DNA of 64,000 nucleotides from Apiospora phragmitis (Eukaryota; Ascomycota; Sordariomycetes; Amphisphaeriales; Apiosporaceae): positions 3,410,001-3,474,000 of the forward strand of contig JAQQWL010000011.1 of the NCBI GenBank assembly GCA_038363925.1, written 5' to 3'. Shown in pieces: positions 1-10,266 of the stretch (positions are counted from its first letter, which is position 1; each line of letters starts with the position of its first letter). Position numbers and translations under genes: made by a program. The notes beneath the pieces were generated by a model, which was not told the DNA's origin, searched no databases, and worked only from the letters and a program-made list of their open reading frames with translations.

Positions 1-1199
1 GACGATATGGCCAAGATATTCTCCAGGTCCATGTAGTAGTCTTTGATGGTTGGAACGCCGACGACGGGCGTGTTGGCATTCTCTGCCTCGGCGTTTTCGA
101 AAACCTGGTACACCCCGTTGCCGTCAAGCCTAAACGCGAAATCGCTGGGTGGTGGCAGAGGCAGCAGGTCTTCCACCTCGAAGTCTTCGCCAACATCGTG
201 CCCAGGCTTGCGCTTCTTAGATGCGCGCTTCGACCTGGCGTCCGAAGCGGCCGCTGCAGCTTCATCAAGGGCCGTTTGGGTGTCAGGTTGGGGAGGGAGC
301 ACCGTGCTATTGCTGAGACTGTTTACCGTTGTAGGGGCAACGGTATGAGGACCGACCCAAGCTGGCTCCGGGGGCGGAGGATAGATGTCCCAGTTGGGGT
401 CATCCTTGGGATTGTCGCCATCACGCTGCACCGAGAGACGGATGTACTTGTGGCGGATGTCTAGAATCTTCTGGATATTCTGAAAGATGGTGCTCAACTC
501 GGCGGCAATGTGTGGGTCGTTGTCCGCGAAGCCAGTGCCCAGCCCCATCGGCACCTGACCATCTGGTAAGGACATGTCCGGTAGGAGTTGGTTTTCGCTT
601 CCGCCAGCACCCACGTCCTCTGTGCCCAGTATGTTTGGGGTTTGGCCAGGATTACCCCCGAGGGATGGTCGAGTGGCTGTTCGCGGCGCGGGTTCTTGAC
701 CCAGACCAGAACAGAGAGGTGAGGGGCCGACGTAGGGTAGCTTATAGCTGGAGGATGTAGTGGCGGAAGGTGGGAGCGAGCTCGAGGGAGGAGTTTGGCC
801 CTCGACTCCACCATGGGAACCGAAAGTCTCCAGCGTTCTCGGACCTTTCCCGGCAGCGACCACAGGACTCTGGGGGGTGGTGTGAGACTGTACCACTTCC
901 CCGCCATCTGTCCTCTGGTACTCCTGCTGATGTCTCTGGTAGAACAACTTAGCATCTGTCTGGCTCATCTGTCGCTCGTCCACAGGGTCGTAAAATGCCG
1001 TTCTCTTGGGGCGGTCGCGATAGAGCATGCCCTCGGCGGAAGGCTCGTCCGATGGTGTAGGGGCCATATGTTGATGCGTATCACCACCACCTTCTGTTTC
1101 ATTGTCGCTTTCGACTGCATACGCATACCGCTCATCCTCGTCGGTGTCGTCATCCTCCTGGAGGAAGGCAGACGATGGGGCCTCGAGGGGCGTCTCCAT
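1..1199 (-). CDS. AMD1: AMP deaminase, N-terminal part (partial, runs off left edge)
   Basis: AMP deaminase converts AMP to IMP plus ammonia in the cytosolic purine nucleotide cycle. The minus-strand frame is open from about 1230 to base 1, so the catalytic TIM barrel with its zinc ligands lies outside the window. Visible are an acidic low-complexity N-terminus, then KRTAFYDPVDERQMSQTDAK, a DIRHKYIRLSVQRDGDNPKD stretch followed by IYPPPPEPAW, and near the window edge VPTIKDYYMDLENILAI, the block that in this family sits just ahead of the catalytic domain. The first in-frame ATG is at 1199. The frame stays open a little further upstream, to a splice acceptor-like AG at 1235-1236, and a good donor (GTAAGT) lies at 1376, so a short 5' exon is possible. 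No frame break is seen in this part. Identification rests on family motifs and is fairly sure; the exact start is not. Confidence 0.82.
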   Translation of the reverse strand, partial: METPLEAPSSAFLQEDDDTDEDERYAYAVESDNETEGGGDTHQHMAPTPSDEPSAEGMLYRDRPKRTAFYDPVDERQMSQTDAKLFYQRHQQEYQRTDGGEVVQSHTTPQSPVVAAGKGPRTLETFGSHGGVEGQTPPSSSLPPSATTSSSYKLPYVGPSPLCSGLGQEPAPRTATRPSLGGNPGQTPNILGTEDVGAGGSENQLLPDMSLPDGQVPMGLGTGFADNDPHIAAELSTIFQNIQKILDIRHKYIRLSVQRDGDNPKDDPNWDIYPPPPEPAWVGPHTVAPTTVNSLSNSTVLPPQPDTQTALDEAAAAASDARSKRASKKRKPGHDVGEDFEVEDLLPLPPPSDFAFRLDGNGVYQVFENAEAENANTPVVGVPTIKDYYMDLENILAIS

Positions 1200-2185
1200 T
1201 TCAGGAAGATCGTTTACTACATGACATACACAGCCTGGTCAGTCCCGGGTAGCAGCTCGTACCTGTGCAGGTGTTGGGGATTCGCTCAGACATGGCATAG
1301 CCATAGCATGTGTACGGCAAGTCTATGGTATGGCGGGGTAAATTGCGACTCGAAAGAGAGACACAAGTGCACTTACAAGGCATTGTTTGGCGAGGCAATG
1401 ATGCAACCGCGGTGCGACGGGAGCTCGAGAGCGTTGAATGTTGGAATCAACCGAGTTGAATGATCGGATGGTAGGTAGAGGTACTTGCATCAAAGGAAAG
1501 CCAGATCGATCAAGTGCTATTCCAGTATCGTCCTTCAACTAGGGATGACTGACTCTAGTCTCTATCCCTCGCTTCTGCGCTTTATTTTTTAGTCTGTAGC
1601 TTAAGTCTAAAGTTCTCTTTAGGTACACACCAAGAAAGAAACCCTTTTTCGGCCTGATCAATCGGAGAGCCGGCACCTACTATGTATGTACTAAATATGT
1701 TGTCCATCCTATGCAAGTTTAATCAAATACGACCCGACGACTTAAGCTCCCCCCCCTCCCCCCCCGCGGTCGTAAACTAGCGCTGGCTGTCAGGCACCCA
1801 TTACGTCGGTTTTCTTCGCCAAGAGGACCGTGTAACAGTGGTGCTGTGCTGGTGGTGGCATGGATATATACGGTGTGACGGGTCTGGTCTGTATGGAGGG
1901 GCAGACACCTGAACCCGTCATCCGTCCCGTTTCCCGTCCCGAAAGCCAGGCAAGCGAAAGTTCAAAGCGCCAACCAATAGACCCGCGCCACTTTGACATG
2001 GGCTGAAAAAGGCAAACTGCTTAATACGACATCCGACATCTACAAGCCAAGTCACATCTGGATTGGGCAGTTCGCTCTCAGGACAAGTATATAGAAAGCC
2101 CCGTAATGTATTCGTGGTTTGACAGCTTCTACGTATGTATAACTTTGTTTTGCAAACCGTGGAACACATCTCCCTGGACGAGGCC
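1200..2185. other. Intergenic, AMD1 promoter side and transporter 3' side
   Basis: Both flanking genes are on the minus strand. The part near 1377-1490 may hold an upstream AMD1 exon or leader. Two C8 tracts separated by one T lie at 1749-1765. I see no other supported gene. Confidence 0.5.
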
Positions 2186-3713
2186 TCAGCCCTCTTTCGT
2201 ACTGGGCACCGCGGTTGACTTGGGCCTGGCCGAAGGAGCCTTCTTCTTGCCATCCAACGAATACAGTGCACCGGCAGAGAACACTACCACAGCCCCTAAC
2301 AGGGTTCCAGGCGCAAGCCTATTGCCGAAAAGCCAAATGCTCAGCAGTAGACTGACAAGTTTCCTGATGTTAAGAACAATCGTGACGGTGAGTGCTGAGG
2401 AAGCTGCCGCAAGAAGGTTGACTCCGCGAATGCAGGCGTACTGAGTCAGGACATTCAGTGCCAGGTAGACCACCTGACTAGGTATCTGGATACTCTTAAT
2501 GTTGGCACGCATGGCCTCCGAGAGGTTGGAAACAGCAGACAGCTGTTCTGCGTAACCAGGCAATGTCAAGGGGCGCTGTTGGCGAGCCGCAGAAATTGTC
2601 TATACAGTGATGGCATAAAGGGCAGGAAGAGTGGCAGCGACAGTAGATGCGAGTAGAAGAGGTTCTCCTTCCAATGCGGGCCGTATTTTTTGTACGTCTC
2701 TTCAGTGTATAGCCCCATGATGGCCGACATGACCTGTGCGACGAACAGAATGACAAGCCCGGTACTGAAACTGGGCGCGGAGCTGTGGGAATCCCCTGAC
2801 GCCGTGTCCTTCTCACAAACTTAGCAACGTCATTGAAGGAGGAAAATGCCACCTATCACTTACCTTGGTCTGCGAATCCGACCAAGCGGCCATGATGACG
2901 CCGACAGTCAACAGGAGCACCGCTACAATCTGAATGCGAGAATATTTCTTGCCCCACAAACTCCCAGCTATCATGGTTGTAATGCTGCCGCCGGAGCGTA
3001 GGATAATGTGAACTGGTACAGATATGTCGTAGCTGAAGGCATGGTTGTTGAGCACGTTGATGCTGAAGAACAAAACGATGTTGATGAGCCAGCGGCGTAT
3101 AGGCACTCGGTTCGGCGTGAGGAAAAACGGCGGGCGCGTCGAGTCGAATTGCGATACGTAACCGGTCACAGCAACGAAGAGAAATTGGACAAACGTCAGA
3201 AGCGTCCCTTCAAGCATGTTAGTATCTCAAAATCGACCCGAACTTGGACATTCTCGTACCGCTAGCTGGTTCGATCCTGATAGTTGGAAACGTTAGCTGT
3301 GAGCTGGCTATAGAAGCTTGCACGCTGGCGCCGAGAGACAGGACGATACTCACTTGATGATTGCTTCCAAAGCGAACACCTGTATGGAACCGTATTAGCA
3401 CACCACACGCGTTCATTGCCCAGCAATCGCGACAAGGCATTCAACTCCTTACATTTGAGCAGCAGCCCCCGAAAATCAGGCCCAGCATAACCCCGATGGC
3501 CAGCCATTGCGGAATGGTTTCGATGAAGATGCGGCCTGCGAGAGCCATGATTTTGGAGCGAGTCGGACGCTGGTCGTGTATGCCGTACCGCTCGGCCTGC
3601 TCGAGGGACGGCCCGGCGTTGATGACCTTGGGAGTTAGAGGAGCGCCATTGCTCTGCGCAGCATGCGAGTCTCGCAGGGTTTGGCGCTTCCGAGCAGTCG
3701 ATCGGGGCGTCAT
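2186..3713 (-). CDS. YEA4: UAA-family nucleotide-sugar transporter (YEA4-like, UDP-GlcNAc type)
   Basis: Multi-span nucleotide-sugar transporter of the UAA/SLC35B family, expected in ER or Golgi membrane; the yeast relative YEA4 carries UDP-N-acetylglucosamine for chitin and glycan synthesis. Five exons (minus): 3453-3713, 3354-3379, 3260-3276, 2864-3207 and 2186-2811. Family signatures are FGGCCSNVFALEAIIKIEP across the first three exons, SVPVHIILRSGGSITTMIAG in the middle, and YACIRGVNLLAAASSALTVT plus NIRKLVSLLLSIWLFGN near the C-terminus, which ends lysine-rich. Exons 2 and 3 are only 26 and 17 nt. In the last exon the frame breaks: LFLPFMPSLYRQFLRLANSAP runs into TGA at about 2567, and the family-like sequence resumes one frame over (LTLPGYAEQLSAVSNL) at 2569. 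A fifth C in the CCCC run would restore it, so a lost base is likely. Substrate is inferred from family only. Confidence 0.83.
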
Positions 3714-5392
3714 GTGGATGTAGTGGAGGGAGGTTGAGTGACGGGAGGAATGTCAGTTCAGTCCAGTCAGCAGATTCCTGTCGGGATAACTTGACACGTG
3801 GGATGTAAACCCCACAAGCCTGGACAGCGCGGGCACCGCGACAAGGACGTTTGAGCAACACTCAACACAAGAAAGAATACGCCCGCTCGCTCGTAGGGGT
3901 AACTTAGCCAATGAGGAAAAAGGGAGCCGCAATTCGTGTGGTCTATACTTGGGCGCATTCCAGAAGAAGAGATTGTAACCTGTAACAGAAGGGGGAGACG
4001 GGTGGTCAGGGCAAAGAACAATTTAGTTTTCCTTGATCATTTGCTCTAGCACATGTTTTGTTCGTTCAAGGCTCGGATGTTACCCTTCCATAAACCAAAC
4101 CACCACGCCTAACCCCATTTTGGGACTGCCTGCCAGCTCGTCCGTATTCATTATGCCTATGTGTAGGTAGAGGAGGAGGTATGCAGCAAGCACGTACATT
4201 GATGTATCAATGTAAGGTAAGTGGTAGGTTAGGGGAAGGCAGGTGCACAATTAGTTCAATACTTGTAGCAACAGGGATTATATTGATGCCACTCTCTTCC
4301 ACCTTGCCTCCCCCTGACTTGATATGTACTTCTAGGTAGGGGAAGCACCGGGTTACGTCCAGGCATGTATTGGATTTGTAGAATGCGATGCATGTCAAAA
4401 CGGCTCGATTTGCCGATACCAAGGCCATCTTTGGCGTTGTCCACTAATGGAATGGTCTTTCGCGTCCTGACACGGATCTTGGGCGATAGGCGCGCATGGG
4501 CATGGACAAGGACCCCTGGAGATGTGCTATGGTCCAGCGATCGGCCCGCCGCTACAGGGCTGCCTAGGGGCTACCTTACCTAATGTGTCAGCGCTGCCAA
4601 AAATACATGTATCCCACACCTTGGGTCGACTTACCACCACTTCTTTCAAGCCCTCCTACCCCTACTGCCTAACCTTACCTCTGTACTGCATACTTACCCA
4701 ATTGTATGTCCGTCCTTACTACCTATGTATTATGCATAAGGTGTAGTTTGTGTTGCAACCTTGCTTTTGGTACTACAGTCTTATGGGCGTATCACCCAAG
4801 GGCCAGAGCTCGATTAATCAAGCTCCCTCTCAACTTCCTTCCGGGCCTCGCAACGGAGACGCAGACATCACACAGTCGCACTTGATATACACAGCACTTG
4901 ATAAAGTCGTAGTTTGTCTTGCATGCTTGTCTGTAATGTCTATGATGTGGTATGCATTTCTTGTCACCAACTCAACGGCGCCTGGTGCTTGTTGCGACCA
5001 GTCCGATACCTGCCCCTGCCGGAGGCTCACACCAATGCAGATGCATCACCCCCTGAACACCGTAGGCTGAATTGTAAAGCCAACCTGTCATATGCATCTC
5101 CAGTAAGATACCATGCATTGGGCTCATAAGCGTCCTTGCTCGGTAACCAGACACCCACTGATGCAAATGACACCCTCGGAGTAGCCATCTGTTGATCAAG
5201 GCACCAGCATGGCCCGTACAGCACCAAATTCAAAGACCCATGGATCTCTGTGAGGAAGACACAGAGATGTCTCTGGGCGACCAACAAGGCACAACAATGT
5301 TGAGCTGCTCTCGCTGAAGCCAAGAGAACCCACACCGGCAGGAACAAAGCCTATCTTATGTGGGATGGGTCTATCCCGCGCCATTGGGATTT
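3714..5392. other. Intergenic region of 1.7 kb
   Basis: Promoter side of the transporter gene and 3' side of the PP2A-B gene. I see no protein-like frame. It holds a near-perfect 20-nt palindrome at 4195-4214 (listed separately) and scattered CCTA/TAGG short motifs. Confidence 0.5.
4195..4214. repeat. Inverted repeat, 9-bp arms with 2-nt centre
   Basis: Arms TACATTGAT and ATCAATGTA face each other across GT. It lies 480 bp upstream of the transporter start codon. It could be a dimeric regulator site; no known factor is assigned. Confidence 0.6.
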
Positions 5393-7221
5393 CTAGAGCG
5401 CCGAGAAAACGAAAAGCTGGTGGACGCTGTAAGCATAACGAAACTGTGGGATCGCCTCATACGGAGTGAAACAGCGGGACTTACGTTGTTGGTTGCAGCG
5501 ATTGCTATGCTGTCTTCGAATGGGTGCCAGCTCATGTGCAGGATCTTCTTGTTGAAATCGATCTGGTCGGCGTCCGTCTTCTTCCGCATGCGCTGACCCT
5601 GAGCACCCGCCGGGCTGCCAGCGCGAGACCCGTTCTTCTTGCCGCCGTTCGCTGTCGGGCTAGTGGATGAGTTGATAGGGTGGCCACGCCGACCTTCTTC
5701 GCCTTGAAAGCTGACTTATCTGCCTGTAAGACAACTTCTGTTTCCTTCTCAGGATCGGAGGGATAGATCATGAAGTTATTGTTGTAGCTGCCCGTCATGA
5801 CATTCTTGGCGTCTCCCGAGAAAACCACCTCGAACTTGTCGAATATACTGTCGTTCTCGTACGTATCACACAAACGTGGACGAAGGTGCTCGTGGATGGG
5901 AATGGTCTTGACCGGCTGGCGCTCCATGTTAACGTCCCATATCTTGACCGTCAGATAGTCTCGCGAGAGTATGTATCGCCCATCATGTGAGAAGCGAACA
6001 TCTGAGATGGACGAAATGATCTCTGAGAAGAAAGATCGCGACGAGGGGTCTTCCTCTTGCTCGAAACTGCACTACTGTCAAAAACACTTCACACAAAGAC
6101 CACGGGGCCGGTTGACGTACGTTTAGCGTGCTGGTCACAGAGAGCGCTTTCACGCATATCGGCGAGTTTGATAGTGCCTTTCGAGCTTGCATACATGAAC
6201 CAATTGCAACTGGTGGGGTGGAACTCGGCTGCAGTGATGACCTCAGTCAGCTCTTCCATGTTCGCCGGTTTGATGTCCACGATGTTGAAGCTCTGGTCCT
6301 GTATATTGAGATTCCAAAGATTGATGCGAAGATCATCACTGCTTATGAACGTCTCTCCGTCGCTGTTGACAGAGATGCTGTTGATGTGGTACGCATGGGC
6401 ATTTGCGTAGGTGCGCCGAGGTACAGCGGCCACGACAGTATCGTGATGGGTCAGGCGCGGAAGCTTCAAATCCTCGGCATTCTTGAAATGAGTGAGGCCT
6501 GGGCTGGCACGCGGAGCTCCGCCTCCCGCACCCAGAGCATTGCCGGGTGTAAGGTCGTGTGATAGATTATTCTCAGCTACGACCTTCAGTGACTTCTCGA
6601 AGACCTTCCATAACTTAATCGTCTTGTCATTTGTTGACAGTAGGTAGTGTGAGGCGTTCTGGCGGCGACACCATTTGATCTTGTTGATCTTCTCTTCGAT
6701 CTCTAGCGACTTCAAGTAGTCGAACTCGGGCTCGTGCGACTGGAATTCAGTATGGAACTTGTATTCGCACGTTTTTTTTCTGCAGGCCGTTAGAGTCGGA
6801 ACAAGGTCACGATAAGAGATGGGAGCCCCAGCGCCGGTGCGGGGTGTCTTGTGCCTGGCGGAACGACGATGGCTTCTGGCATTGTAGGTAGGAACTGACC
6901 GTTTCATTCCTCTCGAATAGCACTACCCGTCCGCCTTTGTCTCCTGTTGCCAGATAGTTGCCTGTGTGGTCGAACTCCACAGTCGAGATAATATCGGCTA
7001 CGTTGCGCCGTCAGCATGCGGGCCCAAAAGCTTTAGATGGGCTAGGATGGGAGGAGGAAGAGCAACGTACCTTCTGTGATGTCTTCCACATCTCCCTTGT
7101 CTCCGAAACACCTAGGATAGGAGGAGCAGTCAGTTTAGCCAGCTCCGAGGCAGCGTTGGGTGCGACGAGAAGGGACATACTGGGTGAACTTCCAAGTCGG
7201 CCCCTGTTCATCAAGAGCCAT
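5393..7221 (-). CDS. CDC55: Protein phosphatase 2A regulatory subunit B (B55/CDC55)
   Basis: WD40 beta-propeller subunit that directs the PP2A core enzyme to substrates controlling mitosis, septation and morphogenesis. Exons (minus): 7181-7221, 7071-7111, 6900-6997, 6121-6779, 5485-6059, 5393-5416. It starts [14 protein letters not shown], continues [50 protein letters not shown], and [20 protein letters not shown], then [20 protein letters not shown], and ends [19 protein letters not shown] joined to LFVFSAL, all hallmark B55 sequence. Two frame problems are visible. Behind the acceptor at 6780 there are eight A where seven would keep frame. At 5678-5680 a CCC run (minus strand) needs a fourth C for KKVGVAT to continue into [20 protein letters not shown]. 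Because the protein is one of the most conserved in eukaryotes, consensus indel error is the likeliest cause. Confidence 0.92.
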
Positions 7222-9279
7222 CTTTGCTGCACTCCTGCTGGGCGTGGTATACGGGGATTCGAAATGTGGCAAGCTGGAGAATGTCTTTGGTGGTGCGGGA
7301 GGGCAAGGCTTCTCCAGGAGGTAGCGGGGTGGGTTTTGGGGGCGGGCGGCGGTGGTGGGCAAGGGCGCAAACGAAGCGTCAGCGGGCAGCAGAGATGGGA
7401 TATGTGATGAAGAAAAAGTCTGACGATTACTAGGTAAGGGTAAGTCGCAGGGCTGGAATGGTGACAGTGATTGTGACGATGTTTCTTGGGTTGGGATTGG
7501 ACATGTACAAGGACGACGTTACGACCTAGGCGGGCAAGAGTGAATGAAGAGCCTAAGGTTAAGGTGTAGCAGCAACAGTGACCGTGCCATCAATGGATGG
7601 CTTTGATTACCTGAGAGGGCGGGAGCAGAGCACGCCAGACAGTTGAGACTGGAGTCTGGTCTGGGTGGTAGGGATTGATCCCAGCCCAGCTCATTGAGCC
7701 CAGTCCAGCCTTGTACCTAAGTACCACCAACCTTACCTCAATACTTGCGGCAGCACTTGAGCAGAGCAGAGCACCTTTGCGTGCACCACTCACTTACTGC
7801 CACCACCACCACAATGTTCAAGATAATGCTTGTTCAAATCCATTCAATCTGTCCCGCCCCACTATGCTATTTCCAACTTGACAGGGCTCTCAATCGTCAT
7901 CAACAAAGTTGCAAAATCCACGATGTTGAGATTGACAATTTCAATAATACGACCTACCTAAACACTCATGGCGGAATCTCGAGACTTGACCTCTCAGTTG
8001 CAACTCCCAAAGAGTCTTATTATTTATTACCTAAGGCAAGCAACCCTATGCATTCTGCCCCGCGAGTCGGCGCATTCTATTACTGTTTTATGCATGTACA
8101 CCAACTAACACACTTCAGTGGTTCGAGACCTAGGTTAGAGTGTTCCAACACAATATGCATCTAGTTTAACAGATGGTGCAATACCAATCCCATCGAGTTT
8201 TAGAGTGGACGTGCTTCTGGGCAAAAGGCTTGATTTTGTGACAATTAATTAGTTTATTATCCAGACGTTATGTTACTTCCTTGTGCTTACATAGATATAC
8301 CTCCCAAGAGTCTAACCTCAGAGGGGAGCAACTACAGGCCTTCATGCCTGGTCCGTGTTGGACTCGATATGTAATGACATAATGCCGCATCGCACCTATC
8401 GCGCAGAGCTTATTTAGGTGCTCCCTCTGCCTTCCGAGCCGACGACGTCTTCCTCGTCCTATTCTACAACGACCTGACTGGTCCAGGTGGCATCCGAGGC
8501 TGAACACTGCTGGCTCCAGTCAAAGCGCCTGCTGACCGTTAGGTAGCCAGGTCTTTGTTGATGCATCCAGCCAATCTTGGTCGCCGGTCCGGATCCGGAT
8601 CTCGTTGTTCTCTCTCACCAAGAGAAGAGGGTGGGCACGTGACGTGACGTGGCACGCATACCTATGTACAAGGAATCAGTCTTAACTCGAGCACAAGGTC
8701 GGCTTCTCTACTTACCGATGTACGCTGTTTACTGTTAGTGCAATGCTATTGTTCTACCGTACACTGTACTGCTATTAGCGGAGAGCGGGACAAGAAACAT
8801 TTCAACAAGGATGGCTCGATGTTCAACCAAATGGGCCTCGACTCATTAGATAACATCACTATAAATATAGATCGTCGGGGTGAAGCGAAATATTCAACTA
8901 CTAAACATCAACATATTCGTATACTGTTGTTATCGTTCTGCACTCGAGAGCACCCACATGGAGATCGTAGCATCCTTGAACCTAGCCCGAGGTTATGATA
9001 TGCCTGTCATGTGATTATATAAGCAAAGAGACATTACCGAGTAGGTTCGTCTCCAAAATGAACGAACACTCGTGTCGGCAATGCTTTTCTACAACTAAAG
9101 ACATAAGTTGCATAGCTTTGCGATCTAGTAAGGCTTGGGCCATTGTGGTGTCACTCTATACCTAGAGTTCCTGGTCGCATGCCCTCATCTTCCAATCCTC
9201 TATAAGTGCAACGACACTGCCCCGTCCCCAGTAGTAACTATCCTCACGTCAAGATTCCTGACCGCGGTTTTCCCTCACC
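7222..9279. other. Divergent intergenic region of 2.1 kb
   Basis: Head-to-head spacer between the PP2A-B gene and the unknown gene at 9280. Short frames here lack protein-like composition. It contains a tandem CACGTG/TGACGTG cluster at 8636-8656 and, just before it, a TCCGGATCCGGA palindrome near 8588. Confidence 0.5.
8636..8656. promoter_or_regulatory. Tandem CACGTG/TGACGTG sites
   Basis: The sequence CACGTGACGTGACGTGGCAC packs an E-box/G-box core (CACGTG) and two TGACGTG half-CRE cores into 20 bp. Such cores are bound by fungal bHLH and bZIP factors. The site lies about 630 bp upstream of the gene at 9280 and 1.4 kb upstream of the PP2A-B gene. Function is inferred from motif content only. 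Confidence 0.4.
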
Positions 9280-10266
9280 ATGAACCCTGGAGAGGCTAGA
9301 TCTGCAAAGGGCTATGGAGATATGGGTTCCAACTCAAAAGGGAAAGGCAAGGCAACTGAAGCAACTTCTCATCCAGAGGAGAAAAGCTATGAGAGTGACG
9401 GGCCATCCTCAGATAACTCGATCACGACACGAATACTCGATTCTGCTGTTGCTTTAACAAGAGATGTGGTTCGGAATCTGCCCGGCCCAAGTGATCTGAA
9501 CAGCATAGCTCCCGCAAGCAAGGCCGGACGCTCAAGCCAGAGCATCATCCCTCCAGATGTTGCAGCATCGGGGATGGGGCCACCAGCAGTCCATACGAAA
9601 CTCGGTGCGTCGTTCAAATCGGCCCATGTGGAAGAGCATGTTGCGTCGCAAGAAGCTGCCTTTTCTGCGTTCTTAGATGGGGAAAACACGCAACTATCGA
9701 CATTTCCTCCGACTCAGCACCAAAGCAGTATAGAATATAGCTTAAGCAACAACCTTGCTCTCCTCAAAACACCCTCCATGGCGGAACATGCCCAGAGAGA
9801 TGGCATGGACGTAGTAAAGCTCTTGGACAGTACCGACTACAACTCGGTTGCCGGACTGGATGAAACCGATGTTGCTTTGTCTCCGGATGAAGCAGCAGCA
9901 TTGAGACGAGCTCTGTTCCCGGACGAAGACTCCAAGAACCCAAGGCAACATGACATCGACTGGAACATTCTGAATTTCTTCCCCAACTTCGTCACTGACA
10001 GCAGTCCTCGGTGGGGCTATAGTGAGCTACGTAACCACATGGGGGTCACAGACCCCATTGAGGCCAGAGATCTTTGGATCGATCAATGGCAGCACGTCTT
10101 ATCAGATTATACGGATGAGGTATGGGGTGATCTTGGTTCACTAGTAGACGAGGCCCGGCAGGAGGTGGAGGAGGCATCAGCACGGGAACCCGATGCAGCC
10201 GGTCCTCCAGAGATGCCGGCATTGCGCAGGCTTCGGCAAGTTCTAAGCCATATCCGGGGGGGCTGA
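9280..10266 (+). CDS. Conserved-looking protein of unknown function
   Basis: Uninterrupted 328-residue frame with a good start context (CTCACCATGAAC). I do not recognise a named domain. The N-terminal third is polar and lysine/serine-rich (GKGKATEATSHPEEKS). A segment around residues 125-135 reads ASQEAAFSAFLDG. The C-terminal part looks folded: DIDWNILNFFPNFV (about residues 227-240), WGYSELRNHMGV, EARDLWIDQWQHVLSDYTDE and VWGDLGSLVDEARQEVEEAS, rich in aromatic and acidic residues. There is no signal peptide or membrane segment, so a soluble protein is expected. Composition and codon use look genuinely coding and no intron is needed. I have the impression that the W..VL..YTDEVWGDL pattern recurs in other Sordariomycete proteins, but cannot confirm this here. 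Confidence 0.75.
   Translation: MNPGEARSAKGYGDMGSNSKGKGKATEATSHPEEKSYESDGPSSDNSITTRILDSAVALTRDVVRNLPGPSDLNSIAPASKAGRSSQSIIPPDVAASGMGPPAVHTKLGASFKSAHVEEHVASQEAAFSAFLDGENTQLSTFPPTQHQSSIEYSLSNNLALLKTPSMAEHAQRDGMDVVKLLDSTDYNSVAGLDETDVALSPDEAAALRRALFPDEDSKNPRQHDIDWNILNFFPNFVTDSSPRWGYSELRNHMGVTDPIEARDLWIDQWQHVLSDYTDEVWGDLGSLVDEARQEVEEASAREPDAAGPPEMPALRRLRQVLSHIRGG

Noticed and set aside
795..1463. 222-codon plus-strand frame
   Set aside because: It is antisense to AMP deaminase, whose frame carries the conserved family sequence.
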